Notes: generated from the sequence alone by a model not told the origin. 64,000 bases of DNA from Streptomyces resistomycificus (GCF_001514265.1 NZ_KQ948989.1:958367-1022366), one strand, 5' to 3'. Shown: positions 54,245 through 63,822, numbered from the stretch's first letter. Program-made: numbers and translations.

Positions 54245-54271
54245 GCGAGACGGGAGACCGCGCGGTCGAGC

Positions 54272-54315
54272 GCCGTCGGCGGGCCGGGTCCCGCGGGACC
54301 CGGCCCGCCGACGGC
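54272..54315 (+). terminator. Perfect 22-bp palindromic terminator
   Basis: A 44-base perfect inverted repeat, from GCCGTCGGCG to CGCCGACGGC, lies 28 bp after the ALDH stop and closes that unit before the chitinase promoter. Confidence 0.9.
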
Positions 54316-54327
54316 TGACACGAGTGA

Positions 54328-54360
54328 ACTGGTCTACACCCTTGACTGGTACATACCAAA
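54328..54360 (+). promoter_or_regulatory. Two DasR-like (dre) sites in the chitinase promoter
   Basis: ACTGGTCTACACCCTT (54328-54343) and ACTGGTACATACCAAA (54345-54360) both resemble the DasR-binding consensus ACTGGTCTAGACCACT and form a 17-bp-spaced direct repeat, the layout typical of Streptomyces chitinase promoters. They would give repression relieved by N-acetylglucosamine breakdown products. Confidence 0.8.
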
Positions 54361-54495
54361 GCGCTTGAGTGGGGCTCACCACCCCCCACCACGGCCGCCC
54401 CCAGCCCCGCCCGACCGACCGGCAGGTGCGCACCAGGGCCAGCCTCGCGCTGCCCCTGGCCGGGAGCGGCCGTGCCCCGCGAAGGAGTTGATCCC

Positions 54496-55383
54496 GTGTC
54501 GAGGCGCCGCATCTCCGCAGCCGTGACCGCACTCGTCCTGGCGACCGCCGTGCCGATACTCCTGCCCACCGCCGACGCCTCCGCCGCCGCCTGTTCGAGC
54601 TACCCCGGCTGGGTGGCCGGACGGTCCTACGCGGCCGGCGACATCGTCCGCTACACCGACGGCAAGGCCTACATCGCCGAGCACGCCAACCCGGGCTACG
54701 ACCCGACGATCAGCACCTGGTACTGGGAGCCCTACGCCTGCGGCGGGACCGGAACGCCCGTCGGCACCTTCGTGGTGAGCGAGGCGCAGTTCAACCAGAT
54801 GTTCCCGGGCCGGAACTCGTTCTACACGTACAGCGGCCTGACCGCGGCCCTCGGCGCCTATCCCGGATTCGCCAACACCGGCGGCGACACGGTGAAGAAG
54901 CAGGAGGCCGCCGCCTTCCTCGCCAACGTCAGCCACGAGACCGGCGGACTGGTGCACGTGGTCGAGCAGAACACGGCCAACTACCCGCACTACTGCGACT
55001 GGAGCCGGCCCTACGGCTGCCCGGCCGGACAGGCGGCGTACTACGGCCGCGGCCCGATCCAGCTCAGCTGGAACTTCAACTACAAGGCCGCGGGCGACGC
55101 GCTCGGCATCGACCTGCTCAACAACCCCTGGCTGGTGCAGAACGACGCGGCCGTCGCCTGGAAGACCGCCCTGTGGTACTGGAACACGCAGAACGGACCC
55201 GGCACGATGACCCCGCACAACGCCATGGTGAACGGCGCCGGCTTCGGGCAGACCATCCGCAGCATCAACGGCTCCCTGGAGTGCGACGGCAAGAACCCGG
55301 CGCAGGTGCAGAGCCGGGTGTCCAAGTACCAGCAGTTCTCGCAGATCCTCGGGGTGTCACCGGGCGGCAATCTGTACTGCTGA
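54496..55383 (+). CDS. Secreted GH19 chitinase with chitin-binding domain
   Basis: A 295-residue exported enzyme. Signal peptide about 1-31; carbohydrate-binding module (CBM5/12-like, aromatic residues in YPGWVAGRSYAAGD, TYWYWEPYACG-type end) at about 36-82; short linker; GH19 catalytic domain with Glu148 in SHETGG and Glu157 as the two catalytic acids, and YYGRGPIQLSWNFNY at 182-196. It hydrolyses chitin by an inverting mechanism. GTG at 54496 with AAGGAG eight bases upstream is preferred to the GTG at 54472. In S. coelicolor ChiF and ChiG are the GH19 relatives; I cannot separate them with certainty. Confidence 0.88.
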   Translation: MSRRRISAAVTALVLATAVPILLPTADASAAACSSYPGWVAGRSYAAGDIVRYTDGKAYIAEHANPGYDPTISTWYWEPYACGGTGTPVGTFVVSEAQFNQMFPGRNSFYTYSGLTAALGAYPGFANTGGDTVKKQEAAAFLANVSHETGGLVHVVEQNTANYPHYCDWSRPYGCPAGQAAYYGRGPIQLSWNFNYKAAGDALGIDLLNNPWLVQNDAAVAWKTALWYWNTQNGPGTMTPHNAMVNGAGFGQTIRSINGSLECDGKNPAQVQSRVSKYQQFSQILGVSPGGNLYC

Positions 55384-55457
55384 GTGTCGTTCTGAGTGTC
55401 GTTCAGGAGTTCGCAAAGTGTCCGAGGCGCTGCGGCGGGCCGTGTCATCATCCGCCG

Positions 55458-56363
55458 ATGACCACCGAAACGATCACTGCGGGCGCCGCGGGCACCTGGA
55501 GACTGGGCGACCACACCGTCAGCCGCGTCGGCTTCGGCGCGATGCGGCTGACAGGCAGCGCGGCCTTCCACCACGGCACACCGAGCGACCGAGAGCGCGC
55601 AACCGCCGTCCTGCGCAAGGCGGTCGAGCTCGGCGTGAACCACATCGACACGGCCGCCTTCTACTTCTCCGCCCTGCGCTCGGCCAACGAGCTCATCAAC
55701 AGCGCCCTCGCGCCGTACCCCGACGACCTCCTGATCGTCACGAAGGTCGGTCCGTTCCGCGACTACTCGGGGGAGTGGGGCACTTCGGCCCGCCCCGACC
55801 AACTGCGCGGACACGTCGAGGAGAACCTGCGTCAGCTCGGCCGTGACCACCTCGACGTCGTCAACCTCCGCCGTATGCGGCAGGACTCCGTCGCCGAGCA
55901 CTTCGGCGCCCTCGCCGAGCTGCGCGAGGCGGGGTTGATCCGGCACCTCGGCATCTCCGGGGTCGAACCCCGCCACCTCGCCGAGGCGCAGGCCATCGCG
56001 CCCGTGGTGTGCGTGCAGAACCGGTTCGGGCTCGACCTCCACGACCCCGCCACCGACGAGGTCCTGCGCCTGTGCGGCGAACAGGGCATCGCCTTCGTGC
56101 CGTTCTTCGCCGTGGCCGGCGACGCCGGGGCGCAGGGTGCGACCACGGCCCACGACGAGCAGGTGCTCGCCGTCGCCCGCGCCCACGACGTCAGTCCCGC
56201 CCAGGTCAGGATCGCCTGGACCCTCCATCAGGGCCCGCACGTCCTGGCCATCCCCGGCACCGGCAACCCGGACCATCTCGTCGAGAACGTCGCCGCCGGC
56301 GCGCTCCGCCTCACAGGCGAGGAGCTGGCCGCCCTCGACGCGCTGCACCGCAAGGCGGGTTGA
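55458..56363 (+). CDS. Aldo/keto reductase
   Basis: A 301-residue (beta/alpha)8 NADPH-dependent oxidoreductase. It has VNHIDTAAFYFSALRSANEL (Asp and Tyr of the active site) and VTKVGPF (Lys). The usual His is replaced in LDVVNLRRM by Asn, seen in some AKR subgroups. NADP-binding GTGNPDHL is near the end. The ATG at 55458 is chosen because upstream residues are low complexity. Its last codons lie in a tandem duplication. Confidence 0.87.
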   Translation: MTTETITAGAAGTWRLGDHTVSRVGFGAMRLTGSAAFHHGTPSDRERATAVLRKAVELGVNHIDTAAFYFSALRSANELINSALAPYPDDLLIVTKVGPFRDYSGEWGTSARPDQLRGHVEENLRQLGRDHLDVVNLRRMRQDSVAEHFGALAELREAGLIRHLGISGVEPRHLAEAQAIAPVVCVQNRFGLDLHDPATDEVLRLCGEQGIAFVPFFAVAGDAGAQGATTAHDEQVLAVARAHDVSPAQVRIAWTLHQGPHVLAIPGTGNPDHLVENVAAGALRLTGEELAALDALHRKAG

Positions 56364-56418
56364 GCTGGACTCCCGCCCTCGACGCGCTGCACCGCAAGGC
56401 GGGTTGAGCTGGACTCCC
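56331..56418. repeat. 44-bp perfect tandem duplication across the reductase stop codon
   Basis: The unit GCCCTCGACGCGCTGCACCG and onward to GACTCCC occurs at 56331-56374 and 56375-56418 without mismatch. A degraded third copy (ending TGTACCCCAAGGC) follows. The duplication repeats the last codons and the stop of the aldo/keto reductase, leaving the protein unchanged. Confidence 0.92.
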
Positions 56419-56455
56419 ACCCGCCACGCGCTGTACCCCAAGGCCCACCCGGGGG

Positions 56456-56914
56456 TCAGACCACCCACTCGCCGGACCGCATGAGATGCCGTCCCCGCAT
56501 CTCGTGCTCCCCGTGGTAGGCCTGCACGGTGTGCGGCCGGATGCGGAAGAAGGCGTACGACGCGCTGTCCGCACGCGGATCCCAGCCCGTCCTGGCCACG
56601 AACGCCTCGACGGCCGCGTGCGGCACGGCCCGCCCCTCGAACGTCCGCACGTCGCCGTCGAGGAGGACGACGTCCTGGGTGTCCCCGAACGCCAGCCGGG
56701 CCCGGCCGCCGTCGCGCAGATTGCGGCCCGTGGGATTGGTCAGGCGCGTGGACACCCACACCGCTTCCCCGTCCCACACGAACCACAGGGCGACCAGACA
56801 CGGCAGCCCTCCGGCGTCGGCCGAGGCCACCCAGACGTCCGACTCCCGTTCCAGACGGGCCAGTACGTCCTGCTTGCGCTGCTCCGGGGTGCGGGAAGGC
56901 TCGGTGATCCTCAT
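56456..56914 (-). CDS. Pyridoxamine 5'-phosphate oxidase-fold (FMN/F420-type) protein
   Basis: A 152-residue split beta-barrel protein with DVWVASADAGGLPCLVAL at the start and LFGD- and GRARLAFGDTQDVVLLDG motifs after it. Such small proteins bind FMN, F420 or haem. The substrate is unknown. ATG at 56914; no strong ribosome site. It is divergent from the maltokinase-cap-like gene by 76 bp. Confidence 0.8.
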   Translation of the reverse strand: MRITEPSRTPEQRKQDVLARLERESDVWVASADAGGLPCLVALWFVWDGEAVWVSTRLTNPTGRNLRDGGRARLAFGDTQDVVLLDGDVRTFEGRAVPHAAVEAFVARTGWDPRADSASYAFFRIRPHTVQAYHGEHEMRGRHLMRSGEWVV

Positions 56915-56990
56915 GCCGGGGACGCTACCGTCCGCATGCGGATGCGAGAGTGTGAACCCCGCATCCGCCGGACGGAAAGAGAGCCTCGGC

Positions 56991-57677
56991 ATGGCCGTCA
57001 TCCACCGCACCACTCTGAAGCCGACCAAGCTCGAACTGCTCACAGCCTGGCTGCCCACCCGCCCCTGGTACACCGGCGACCCCGACGGACCCCGGCTCGC
57101 CAAGGCCGGCGGATTCCGGCTGGACGACCCGCGGGGCGAGGTCGGCATCGAGTTCATGGTGGCCACCGACACCTCCGGCCCCCACCCGTCCGCCTATCTC
57201 GTGCCGCTCACCTACCGGGGCGCCCCGCTGGAGGGTGCCGAGCACGCCCTTGTCGGCACCATGGAGCACGGGGTGCTGGGACCCCGCTGGGCCTACGACG
57301 GCTGCCAGGACCCGGTGCTGGCGGACCGGCTGCTCGCGCTGATCGGTGGGAGCGCGCAGGCGCAGGCCCAGAGCGAGACCGACACCCCTGACCGGGACGT
57401 GGTCCGCTCCTGCGCGGGTGACATCCCCTCACCGTCCGCTCACCCCACCGCCACCGCCACCGCCACCGCCACCGCCACCGACGACGAGGAGGGCACCGAG
57501 CTGTCCCTCGGCCAGGGCGCGACCCTGCGCCTGTGCCGGGTTCTGCGGCCCGCCCCCAACGGCACCCCCGTCCCGCCGCCGGGCGCCGTCGGCCATGTCG
57601 CCGGTCCCTGGCAGCTCCCGGACGGAACCCGCGCCCAGGGGCTCTTCGCCGTGCTGTACCCCGGTGCACGGGCCTGA
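56991..57677 (+). CDS. Maltokinase N-terminal cap-like domain protein
   Basis: A 228-residue protein whose first 115 residues (IHRTTLKPTKLELLTAWLPT, WYTGDPDGP, RLDDPRGEVGIEFMV) match the N-terminal cap of maltokinase (Pep2/Mak1), without any kinase domain. The middle holds a Thr-Ala run coded by a CCACCG microsatellite, and the end is another small beta region. The role of free cap proteins is unknown. ATG at 56991. Confidence 0.75.
   Translation: MAVIHRTTLKPTKLELLTAWLPTRPWYTGDPDGPRLAKAGGFRLDDPRGEVGIEFMVATDTSGPHPSAYLVPLTYRGAPLEGAEHALVGTMEHGVLGPRWAYDGCQDPVLADRLLALIGGSAQAQAQSETDTPDRDVVRSCAGDIPSPSAHPTATATATATATDDEEGTELSLGQGATLRLCRVLRPAPNGTPVPPPGAVGHVAGPWQLPDGTRAQGLFAVLYPGARA
57445..57480. repeat. 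(CCACCG)6 hexanucleotide microsatellite inside a coding region
   Basis: Six exact copies of CCACCG encode an alternating Thr-Ala segment in the maltokinase-cap-like protein. Copy-number changes would keep the reading frame. Confidence 0.92.
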
Positions 57678-57783
57678 GCGCGGACAGGAAGGCGCACGGA
57701 CCCGCGCTCCGCACTGACGTCCCACGGTCCGCCACGAGTTGCCGGTTCTCTCGTCGCGGCCGTCAACGTCCGGTCGGAAGCCC

Positions 57784-58290
57784 TCACACGGCGCGTTCCA
57801 TGCACACCAGCTGATCCCGCTCGTCCCAGGACTCGGTGACGGCGAAGCCGAACCGTTCGTACAGGGCGACGGCCCCGGTCCGCCAGACCCACACCGACAG
57901 CCGCAGGACACCCACGCCGCGCTCGGCGGCATGCGCGAGCGCGGCGTCGAGCAGGCCGGACGCGATGCCCCGGCCCCGGAGTGCCGGGTCCGTCCAGAGC
58001 CTCTTGATCTCCGACCGCCCACCTGCGGGGGCGGTCACCACCAGACAGCCCACGGCGCTGCCCCCGCTCATGGCCACCAGCACGGCATCGTCGGCGAACG
58101 CGGTGCGCGGGTCCGCGATCTCGGCCCGGTAGCGGTCCGGCAGCCCGTCCACGTCGGCGACGGCCGCACCCTTCTCGGCCTCCGTCCGCAGATGGTAGGC
58201 CGCCAACAACCCGGACAGTCCGTTCTCTGCGGGAAGGGCCCGGCCCGGCCCGCGCACGATCACGACCTCGTCCGAGGAGCGGACGCTCAT
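57784..58290 (-). CDS. GNAT-family acetyltransferase
   Basis: A 168-residue protein with motif A IKRLWTDPALRGRGIASGLL (acetyl-CoA pyrophosphate loop RGRGIA) and motif B AVALYERFGFAVTESW. The ATG overlaps the stop of the dienelactone hydrolase (ATGA), so the two are translated together. Substrate unknown. Confidence 0.87.
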   Translation of the reverse strand: MSVRSSDEVVIVRGPGRALPAENGLSGLLAAYHLRTEAEKGAAVADVDGLPDRYRAEIADPRTAFADDAVLVAMSGGSAVGCLVVTAPAGGRSEIKRLWTDPALRGRGIASGLLDAALAHAAERGVGVLRLSVWVWRTGAVALYERFGFAVTESWDERDQLVCMERAV

Positions 58291-58994
58291 CCCAGCCGCT
58301 CACGCAGGAAGGGCACGGTGCTCGCCCAGGCACGGGCGGCCGACTCGGCGTCGTACACAGGGCGGCCGTCGTTGAAGAAGGCGTGGTCGGCCGGGTAGAA
58401 GCGGAAGTCGGGCTCACCGCCCGACTGCTGCCGGACGGCGTCGGCCAGCCGGTCCACGGTCTGCCTCGGGATGCTCTGGTCGAGTTCACCGAAGTGTCCC
58501 AGGACCTGTGCCTCGAGCCGAGTGAAATCGGGCAGGTCGCCCTGGATGACGCCGTAGAACGGCACGGCGGCGCTCACCCGCGGGTCTGCCGCCGCCAGGT
58601 ACAGGACGAAGCCGCCACCCATGCAGAAGCCGACCGCGCCGACCGTGTCGCACGTGACCTCCGGAAGCGACAGCAGATGGTCGACGGCACCCGAGAGCAG
58701 CTCCACACCGCGGGAGACCGGCAGGTCCCGCATCATCCGCAGGGCCTCCTCGCTCTCGTGCGCCACGTTCCCGCCGTAGAGGTCGGGGGCCAGGGCGACG
58801 AAACCCTCCTGCGCGAGCCGGTCGGCCACGTCGGCGATGTGGTCGGTCAGCCCCCACCACTCCTGGATGACGATGACACCCGGTCCGCGACCGGACGGCG
58901 GCAGCGCCAGGTAGCCGTGCGCGGTGCTCCCGCCACTGGGGAAGGTGACGTTCTGGTGGGCCGGGGCACCGGTCGACTTCGGCAGTTCGGTCAT
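58287..58994 (-). CDS. Dienelactone hydrolase family protein
   Basis: A 235-residue alpha/beta hydrolase. The nucleophile is Cys in VGFCMGGG, and the Asp and His lie in FGELDQSIP and [24 protein letters not shown] is the family N-terminal motif with the key Glu. Family members open dienelactones in aromatic degradation, but many act on other esters. ATG at 58994. Coupled to a GNAT gene. Confidence 0.88.
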   Translation of the reverse strand: MTELPKSTGAPAHQNVTFPSGGSTAHGYLALPPSGRGPGVIVIQEWWGLTDHIADVADRLAQEGFVALAPDLYGGNVAHESEEALRMMRDLPVSRGVELLSGAVDHLLSLPEVTCDTVGAVGFCMGGGFVLYLAAADPRVSAAVPFYGVIQGDLPDFTRLEAQVLGHFGELDQSIPRQTVDRLADAVRQQSGGEPDFRFYPADHAFFNDGRPVYDAESAARAWASTVPFLRERLG

Positions 58995-59162
58995 GGCACG
59001 CGACTCCTGTCCGACAACGCGGGGCGGGGGCTCGGCCCCCGGAAGTGATCTCCACCCTGCCACGCACGGAGCGGCCCCTTCCACGCGCCCCCGGGGCGGA
59101 CTGGCGTCACCGACGTTTTACGTATAACCTCACCCGTCAATCGCCCGCTCCGAAAGGCCCCG

Positions 59163-59591
59163 ATGAGACGCATCGCCCTGGTCACCCTCGTCGTCGACGA
59201 CTACGACGAGGCGATCCGCTTCTACACCGAGGCCCTCGGCTTCCGTCTCGTCGAGGACACTCCGCGCCCGGACGGCTCACGCTGGGTCGTGGTACGGCCG
59301 GGCGCCCGGCAAGGCGGCACCGATCTGCTGCTGGCGTGCGCGAAGGACGAGGACCAGCGGGCCCGGGTCGGCGACCAGACCGGCGGGCGCGTCGGGTTCT
59401 TCCTGTACACCGACGACTTCGCCCGCGACCACACCCGCATGCTCGCCGCGGGCGTGACCTTCCTGGAGGAGCCCCGACACGAGCCGTACGGCTCGGTCGC
59501 CGTCTTCCAGGACCTGTACGGAAACCGCTGGGACCTGCTCCAGCCCGCCACCACCGACCAGCCCGACGCAAGAGAGACACGACGCACATGA
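59163..59591 (+). CDS. VOC-superfamily (glyoxalase-like) protein
   Basis: A 142-residue protein with paired beta-alpha-beta-beta-beta units: [20 protein letters not shown] and, in the second half, [20 protein letters not shown] followed by [12 protein letters not shown]. The end motif DLYGNRWDL carries the usual metal-ligand Glu position as Asp. The stop overlaps the adenosine deaminase ATG. Function unknown. Confidence 0.85.
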   Translation: MRRIALVTLVVDDYDEAIRFYTEALGFRLVEDTPRPDGSRWVVVRPGARQGGTDLLLACAKDEDQRARVGDQTGGRVGFFLYTDDFARDHTRMLAAGVTFLEEPRHEPYGSVAVFQDLYGNRWDLLQPATTDQPDARETRRT

Positions 59592-60658
59592 CCGCGCCCC
59601 GCATCGACACCGACACCCTCCGCCGGCTGCCCAAGGCCGTGCTGCACGACCACCTCGACGGCGGTCTGCGCCCCGCCACCGTGGTGGAGCTCGCGGCCGC
59701 GGTCGGCCACACCCTGCCGACCACGGACCCCGACGAGCTGGCGGCCTGGTACTTCGAGGCCGCCAACTCCGGTGACCTGGTCCGGTACATAGCCACCTTC
59801 GAGCACACCCTCGCCGTGATGCAGTCCCGGGAGGGCCTGCTGCGCACCGCCGAGGAGTACGTCCTCGACCTCGCCGAGGACGGCGTGGTCTACGGCGAGG
59901 TGCGCTACGCCCCCGAGCTGATGGTCAACGGCGGGCTGACCCTGCCCGAGGTCGTCGAGACCGTCCAGGAGGGCCTGGCCGCGGGCATGGAGAAGGCGAA
60001 GGCCGCGGGCACCCCCGTACGGGTCGGCACCCTGCTGTGCGGCATGCGGATGTTCGACCGCACCAAGGAGACCGCCGATCTGGCCGTCGCCTTCCGGGAC
60101 TCGGGGGTCGTCGGCTTCGACATCGCCGGTGCCGAGGACGGCTTCCCGCCCGCCGACCACCTGGCCGCCTTCGAGCACCTGCGTCGCGAGAGCGTGCCCT
60201 TCACCATCCACGCCGGTGAGGCGCACGGCCTGCCCAGCATCCACCAGGCGCTCCAGGTGTGCGGCGCCCAGCGCATCGGGCACGGCGTCCGCATCACCGA
60301 CGACATCGTGGACGGCAAGCTCGGCCGCCTCGCGGGCTGGGTCCGCGACCGCCGCGTCGCCCTGGAGATGTGCCCGACCTCCAACCTCCAGACCGGTGCC
60401 GCCACCTCGATCGCCGAGCACCCGATCACCGAGCTGAAGAACCTCGGCTTCCGGGTCACCCTCAACACCGACAACCGTCTGGTGTCGGGCACCACGATGA
60501 CCCGCGAGATGTCCCTGCTGGTCGAACAGGCGGGCTGGACGGCGGCGGACCTGCGCACGGTCACGGTGAACGCCCTCAAGAGCGCCTTCATCCCCTTCGA
60601 CGAGCGCAAGGCCCTCATCGAGGACGTCGTCCTGCCGGGCTACGAGCCCGCGCTCTGA
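59588..60658 (+). CDS. add: Adenosine deaminase
   Basis: A 356-residue TIM-barrel metal hydrolase. Metal ligands H20 and H22 in VLHDHLDGG, the histidine in TIHAGEAHG with the catalytic Glu, and Asp in [17 protein letters not shown] is present. It converts adenosine to inosine in purine salvage. ATGA overlap with the VOC gene. Its 3' end overlaps the convergent DinB gene by 19 bp. Confidence 0.9.
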   Translation: MTAPRIDTDTLRRLPKAVLHDHLDGGLRPATVVELAAAVGHTLPTTDPDELAAWYFEAANSGDLVRYIATFEHTLAVMQSREGLLRTAEEYVLDLAEDGVVYGEVRYAPELMVNGGLTLPEVVETVQEGLAAGMEKAKAAGTPVRVGTLLCGMRMFDRTKETADLAVAFRDSGVVGFDIAGAEDGFPPADHLAAFEHLRRESVPFTIHAGEAHGLPSIHQALQVCGAQRIGHGVRITDDIVDGKLGRLAGWVRDRRVALEMCPTSNLQTGAATSIAEHPITELKNLGFRVTLNTDNRLVSGTTMTREMSLLVEQAGWTAADLRTVTVNALKSAFIPFDERKALIEDVVLPGYEPAL

Positions 60659-61155
60659 AGCAGACCCCGGACGTAGGCGGCCTGTCCGACGTGCTGGAGA
60701 TCGTCGGACAGGACGCTGATGAGCCGTACGCCCAGGCTGACCGGCGGGTCCCAGCGCTCGTCCACGACCCGCTCCAGGTCCGCCGCGGTCAGTCCGCGCA
60801 GGGCCCCGAGCGTCTGCTCGTGCACGGCGTCGTAGTAGCCGGTCAGCAGGTCGCCGGAGTCGACCCGCACCTTGGCGACCTTCGCCGGGCTGTGGCCGTA
60901 TCCGGTGTCGCGGCGCGGCAGGTCCAGGCCGAAGCGCTTCTCCCAGTCCTGCGACAGCCACACCTGCTCGAGGCCGAAGGCGTCCGCGACATGGTCGTCC
61001 TGCACCCGGGTGAGGTGCCAGACGAGCCAGGCGACCGAGTTGGCCTCCTCGGAGGGGCGGGCGTTCAGGTCGTCGGGGCCGAGGCCCTCGACGGCCGCGT
61101 GGACCTCTTCCCTGATGCGGCTGTGACCGTCGATGAGAACGTCCTTTGCATGCAT
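60640..61155 (-). CDS. DinB-family protein (DUF664 type)
   Basis: A 171-residue four-helix protein: [21 protein letters not shown] carries the first metal-binding His, and [16 protein letters not shown] near the end the second. DinB-like proteins include thiol-S-transferases (mycothiol or bacillithiol using). The ATG at 61155 is preferred to the start at 61173. Overlaps the deaminase 3' end. Confidence 0.83.
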   Translation of the reverse strand: MHAKDVLIDGHSRIREEVHAAVEGLGPDDLNARPSEEANSVAWLVWHLTRVQDDHVADAFGLEQVWLSQDWEKRFGLDLPRRDTGYGHSPAKVAKVRVDSGDLLTGYYDAVHEQTLGALRGLTAADLERVVDERWDPPVSLGVRLISVLSDDLQHVGQAAYVRGLLQSAGS

Positions 61156-61201
61156 GCGTCCACCATCGCGCAAGACGCCGCATCACGCGCATCACGCCGC
61201 A

Positions 61202-62713
61202 TCACGCGTCGGGAACCCAGTTCCCGTGGAAGCCCAGCGGTACCCGCCCCGGCAGATGGACCCTGGCGACCGGCTCACCGCCGAAGTCCTGAGCGGCGAG
61301 GATCAGCAGGTCCGACGCCCCCCGGTCCGGATCGTGCACGTACGCGACCGCGTACCCGTCGTCCTCGGCCGACCTCGGGTCGGCCGGATCGGACGGCACG
61401 AACACCGCCTCGCTCGCCGCCGCGCCCCGCGGCAGCCGGTGGACCTGCGCCGTGCCGCGCAGCAGGTCGTGCTTGAAGAGCGCGTTGCCGAAGGCCCGGT
61501 CGGGCGGGTTGCCGTCGACCGTGAGATAGGCCAGGTTCATCTCGGCGGCCGCCGCCGAGTAGCCGTAGCGGTGCCGACGGGACACCAGCGCCTCGTTCAC
61601 ACGCGGGAACTCCTGCGGGCGGTCGTCGAGGGTCCTGGTCCGCACCCGGCCGTGGCGCAGGTCGATCGTCCAGCGGTCGAGCCTGGCGGTGCCCTTCCCG
61701 TACGGTCCGCCCGACCCCCGGCCGGCCACGAAGAAGGGGGCGTCGAAGTTCGTCATGTCGACGACGATGTTCGGGCCCTCCTCGTAGGCGTTGAGGGTGT
61801 GCGAGTAGTACACCGGGTCCACCTCGAACCAGCGCACCGCACCACCCGCGCGCGGCAGCACTCCGACGCGCGCCGGGTGTTGCCTGTTCCAGACGTAGGG
61901 CACGACGTCGCCGCGCCCGGCGGCCGCCGGGTCGAACGTGACCGGCATGTCGAGGATGATCACGTGGTTCTCGGTGAGTGCGAAGTCATGGATCATCGGC
62001 GCGTCCGCCACCGGGATCCTCGTCCCGCGTGAGACGCGGCCGGCCGGATCCACCACCAGGTGCCGCACATGGTCCCAGGCCGGGTAGTAGGCGATCGCGT
62101 GCAGCTCGCCGGCGTGCGCGTCGTACTTGGTGTGCGCGGTGAACGCGCCCTGCAGGGTGCCCCGGAAGTCGAACGTGCCCACGGTGTTCAGCTCGTCGTC
62201 GAGCTCGTAGGGCAGCGGCCCGCTCTCCTGGAGCGCGAGGATCCGCCCCCGGTACGGGATCACGTGCGTGTTGCAGGGGAAGTCGTCCGGTGGCACCGGA
62301 CCCGGGTAGGGCTCGCCCAGTTTCCTCGCCACCTGGGAGGAGCGCACCCAGCGGTTGCGGTACCACTCGGCGCGGCCCTCGCGCAGCCGGACGCCGTGCA
62401 CCATGCCGTCGCCGAGCATCCAGTGGTGGGCGCGCGGGTCCTCCAGGCCCAGGACGTTGGGCCCGGTGCGCAGGTAGCGTCCGTTCAGCTCGCGCGGGAT
62501 GCGGCCGGTGACCGGGAGGTCGAAGGCCGTCAGCTCCTCGGTGACGGGCTCGAACGCGCCCTCCAGGAAGGGAAAACGCCTCGCCGCCGTGGGTGCCGCC
62601 GCCGTGGGTGCCGCCGCGGCGGGCGCCGCTGCCGCTGCCGTGCCGACAAGGCCACCGGCCGCCGTGATCGCCGCCGCTCCGCGCAGTACGTTGCGCCGCG
62701 TGTGGTTCGTCAT
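61202..62713 (-). CDS. Tat-exported carotenoid oxygenase
   Basis: A 503-residue retinal-pigment-epithelium/carotenoid cleavage oxygenase. The N-terminus HTRRNVLRGAAAIT is a twin-arginine signal followed by an Ala-rich run. The four iron ligands are present: H194 (FTAHTKYD), H242 (MIHDFAL), H305 (YSHTLNAY) and H496 (GFHGNW). It would cleave carotenoids, stilbenes or related double bonds outside the membrane. ATG at 62713 has AGGAG eight bases upstream. No carotenoid biosynthesis genes are in the window. Confidence 0.88.
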   Translation of the reverse strand: MTNHTRRNVLRGAAAITAAGGLVGTAAAAAPAAAAPTAAAPTAARRFPFLEGAFEPVTEELTAFDLPVTGRIPRELNGRYLRTGPNVLGLEDPRAHHWMLGDGMVHGVRLREGRAEWYRNRWVRSSQVARKLGEPYPGPVPPDDFPCNTHVIPYRGRILALQESGPLPYELDDELNTVGTFDFRGTLQGAFTAHTKYDAHAGELHAIAYYPAWDHVRHLVVDPAGRVSRGTRIPVADAPMIHDFALTENHVIILDMPVTFDPAAAGRGDVVPYVWNRQHPARVGVLPRAGGAVRWFEVDPVYYSHTLNAYEEGPNIVVDMTNFDAPFFVAGRGSGGPYGKGTARLDRWTIDLRHGRVRTRTLDDRPQEFPRVNEALVSRRHRYGYSAAAAEMNLAYLTVDGNPPDRAFGNALFKHDLLRGTAQVHRLPRGAAASEAVFVPSDPADPRSAEDDGYAVAYVHDPDRGASDLLILAAQDFGGEPVARVHLPGRVPLGFHGNWVPDA

Positions 62714-62779
62714 CTTCCGCACTCCTGACCGCAGTCGTCTTCGGTGACGTCACGAGTCTGCGGCGCGGGACGGCCCGGG

Positions 62780-63697
62780 TCAGGAGGGGTGAGCCCCGTC
62801 TCGGGGTGGTGTTACACCCCCTGTTTCCAGCAGGGTCATCAGCGCCCGCGCCGCCGGGCTGGTGGCCTGCTCGGGCGGCAGCAGGGCGACGGTCTCGTAG
62901 ACGGTCTCGCCGGTGCCCTTGACCGGCAGCGCGGTGAGGGACGCCCGCTTGTGGCGGAAGTGCGCCGGGACGACGGCGACACCGAGGTCCTCGTCCACGA
63001 GGTCGAGCAGGCTGTGCACGTCGTTGACCTCCAGCGCGACGGTCCGGCGGACGCCCGCGGCGGCGAACGCGGCGTCGGTGGTCCGGCGCGGTCCCCAGTC
63101 CGGGTGGAAGTCGACGAAGACCTCGCCGCCCAGGTCCTGGGGGGTGACCGCGGCCCCGGCCGCCGCCAGCCGGTGGCTGGGATGGCACAGCACCGTCATG
63201 GACTCGCTGCTCAGCGGTACGGCGCGCAGCTGGTCGGTGTCCTCCTGGGCCGCCCGGACTGCGAAGGCCAGGTCGAGCCGCCCGGCTGCCACCTCCTCAG
63301 CGAGGGCGCCGGAACCGGCCTGCCGCAGACAGACCTCCACGTCCGGGTGCTGTCGCCGGAACGCCGCGAGCAGCCCCGCCACGTGCACCCCGGCGATGCA
63401 CTGCTCCGACCCCAGGGTGAGTGTGCCGCGCAGCACCCCCTGCACCGCGGCCACCGCCTCGTGGGCGGACCGTACCTGTGCCAGGATCCGCTCCGCCTCG
63501 CCCAGCAGCGCCCGCCCCGCCGGGGTGAGTGTCACCCGGCGGGTCGTCCGCACGAACAGCGGCGTCTGCAGCTCACGCTCCAGCGCGCGAATGGAGGCGG
63601 ACAGGCCGGACTGGGACACCATCAGCCGTTCCGCGGCCCGGGTGAAGTGCTGGTCCTCGGCGACCGCGACGAAGTGCTGAAGATGGCGGAGCTCCAT
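62780..63697 (-). CDS. LysR-family transcriptional regulator
   Basis: A 305-residue LysR protein with N-terminal winged HTH (residues 3-60: RHLQHFVAVAEDQHFTRAA, MVSQSGLSASIRALEREL) and a ligand domain. The start MELRHLQHF is that of the family, so the ATG at 63697 is used. Divergent from an aldo/keto reductase gene, its probable target; carotenoid oxygenase lies downstream on the same strand. Confidence 0.88.
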   Translation of the reverse strand: MELRHLQHFVAVAEDQHFTRAAERLMVSQSGLSASIRALERELQTPLFVRTTRRVTLTPAGRALLGEAERILAQVRSAHEAVAAVQGVLRGTLTLGSEQCIAGVHVAGLLAAFRRQHPDVEVCLRQAGSGALAEEVAAGRLDLAFAVRAAQEDTDQLRAVPLSSESMTVLCHPSHRLAAAGAAVTPQDLGGEVFVDFHPDWGPRRTTDAAFAAAGVRRTVALEVNDVHSLLDLVDEDLGVAVVPAHFRHKRASLTALPVKGTGETVYETVALLPPEQATSPAARALMTLLETGGVTPPRDGAHPS

Positions 63698-63822
63698 GAT
63701 TGAGAAGCGTATCCGCTGAATACCATCGGATTCTTCTGTTGGACCAATGCGCCCAGGTCGCGAAAGAGTGGACACCGGTTCAGGGAACCTGGTTCCGCCG
63801 TGCCCACCCCTCTGGAGTCGCG

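Noticed and set aside
57445..57480. CRISPR-like repeat
   Set aside because: Contiguous six-base units without spacers; it is a coding microsatellite.
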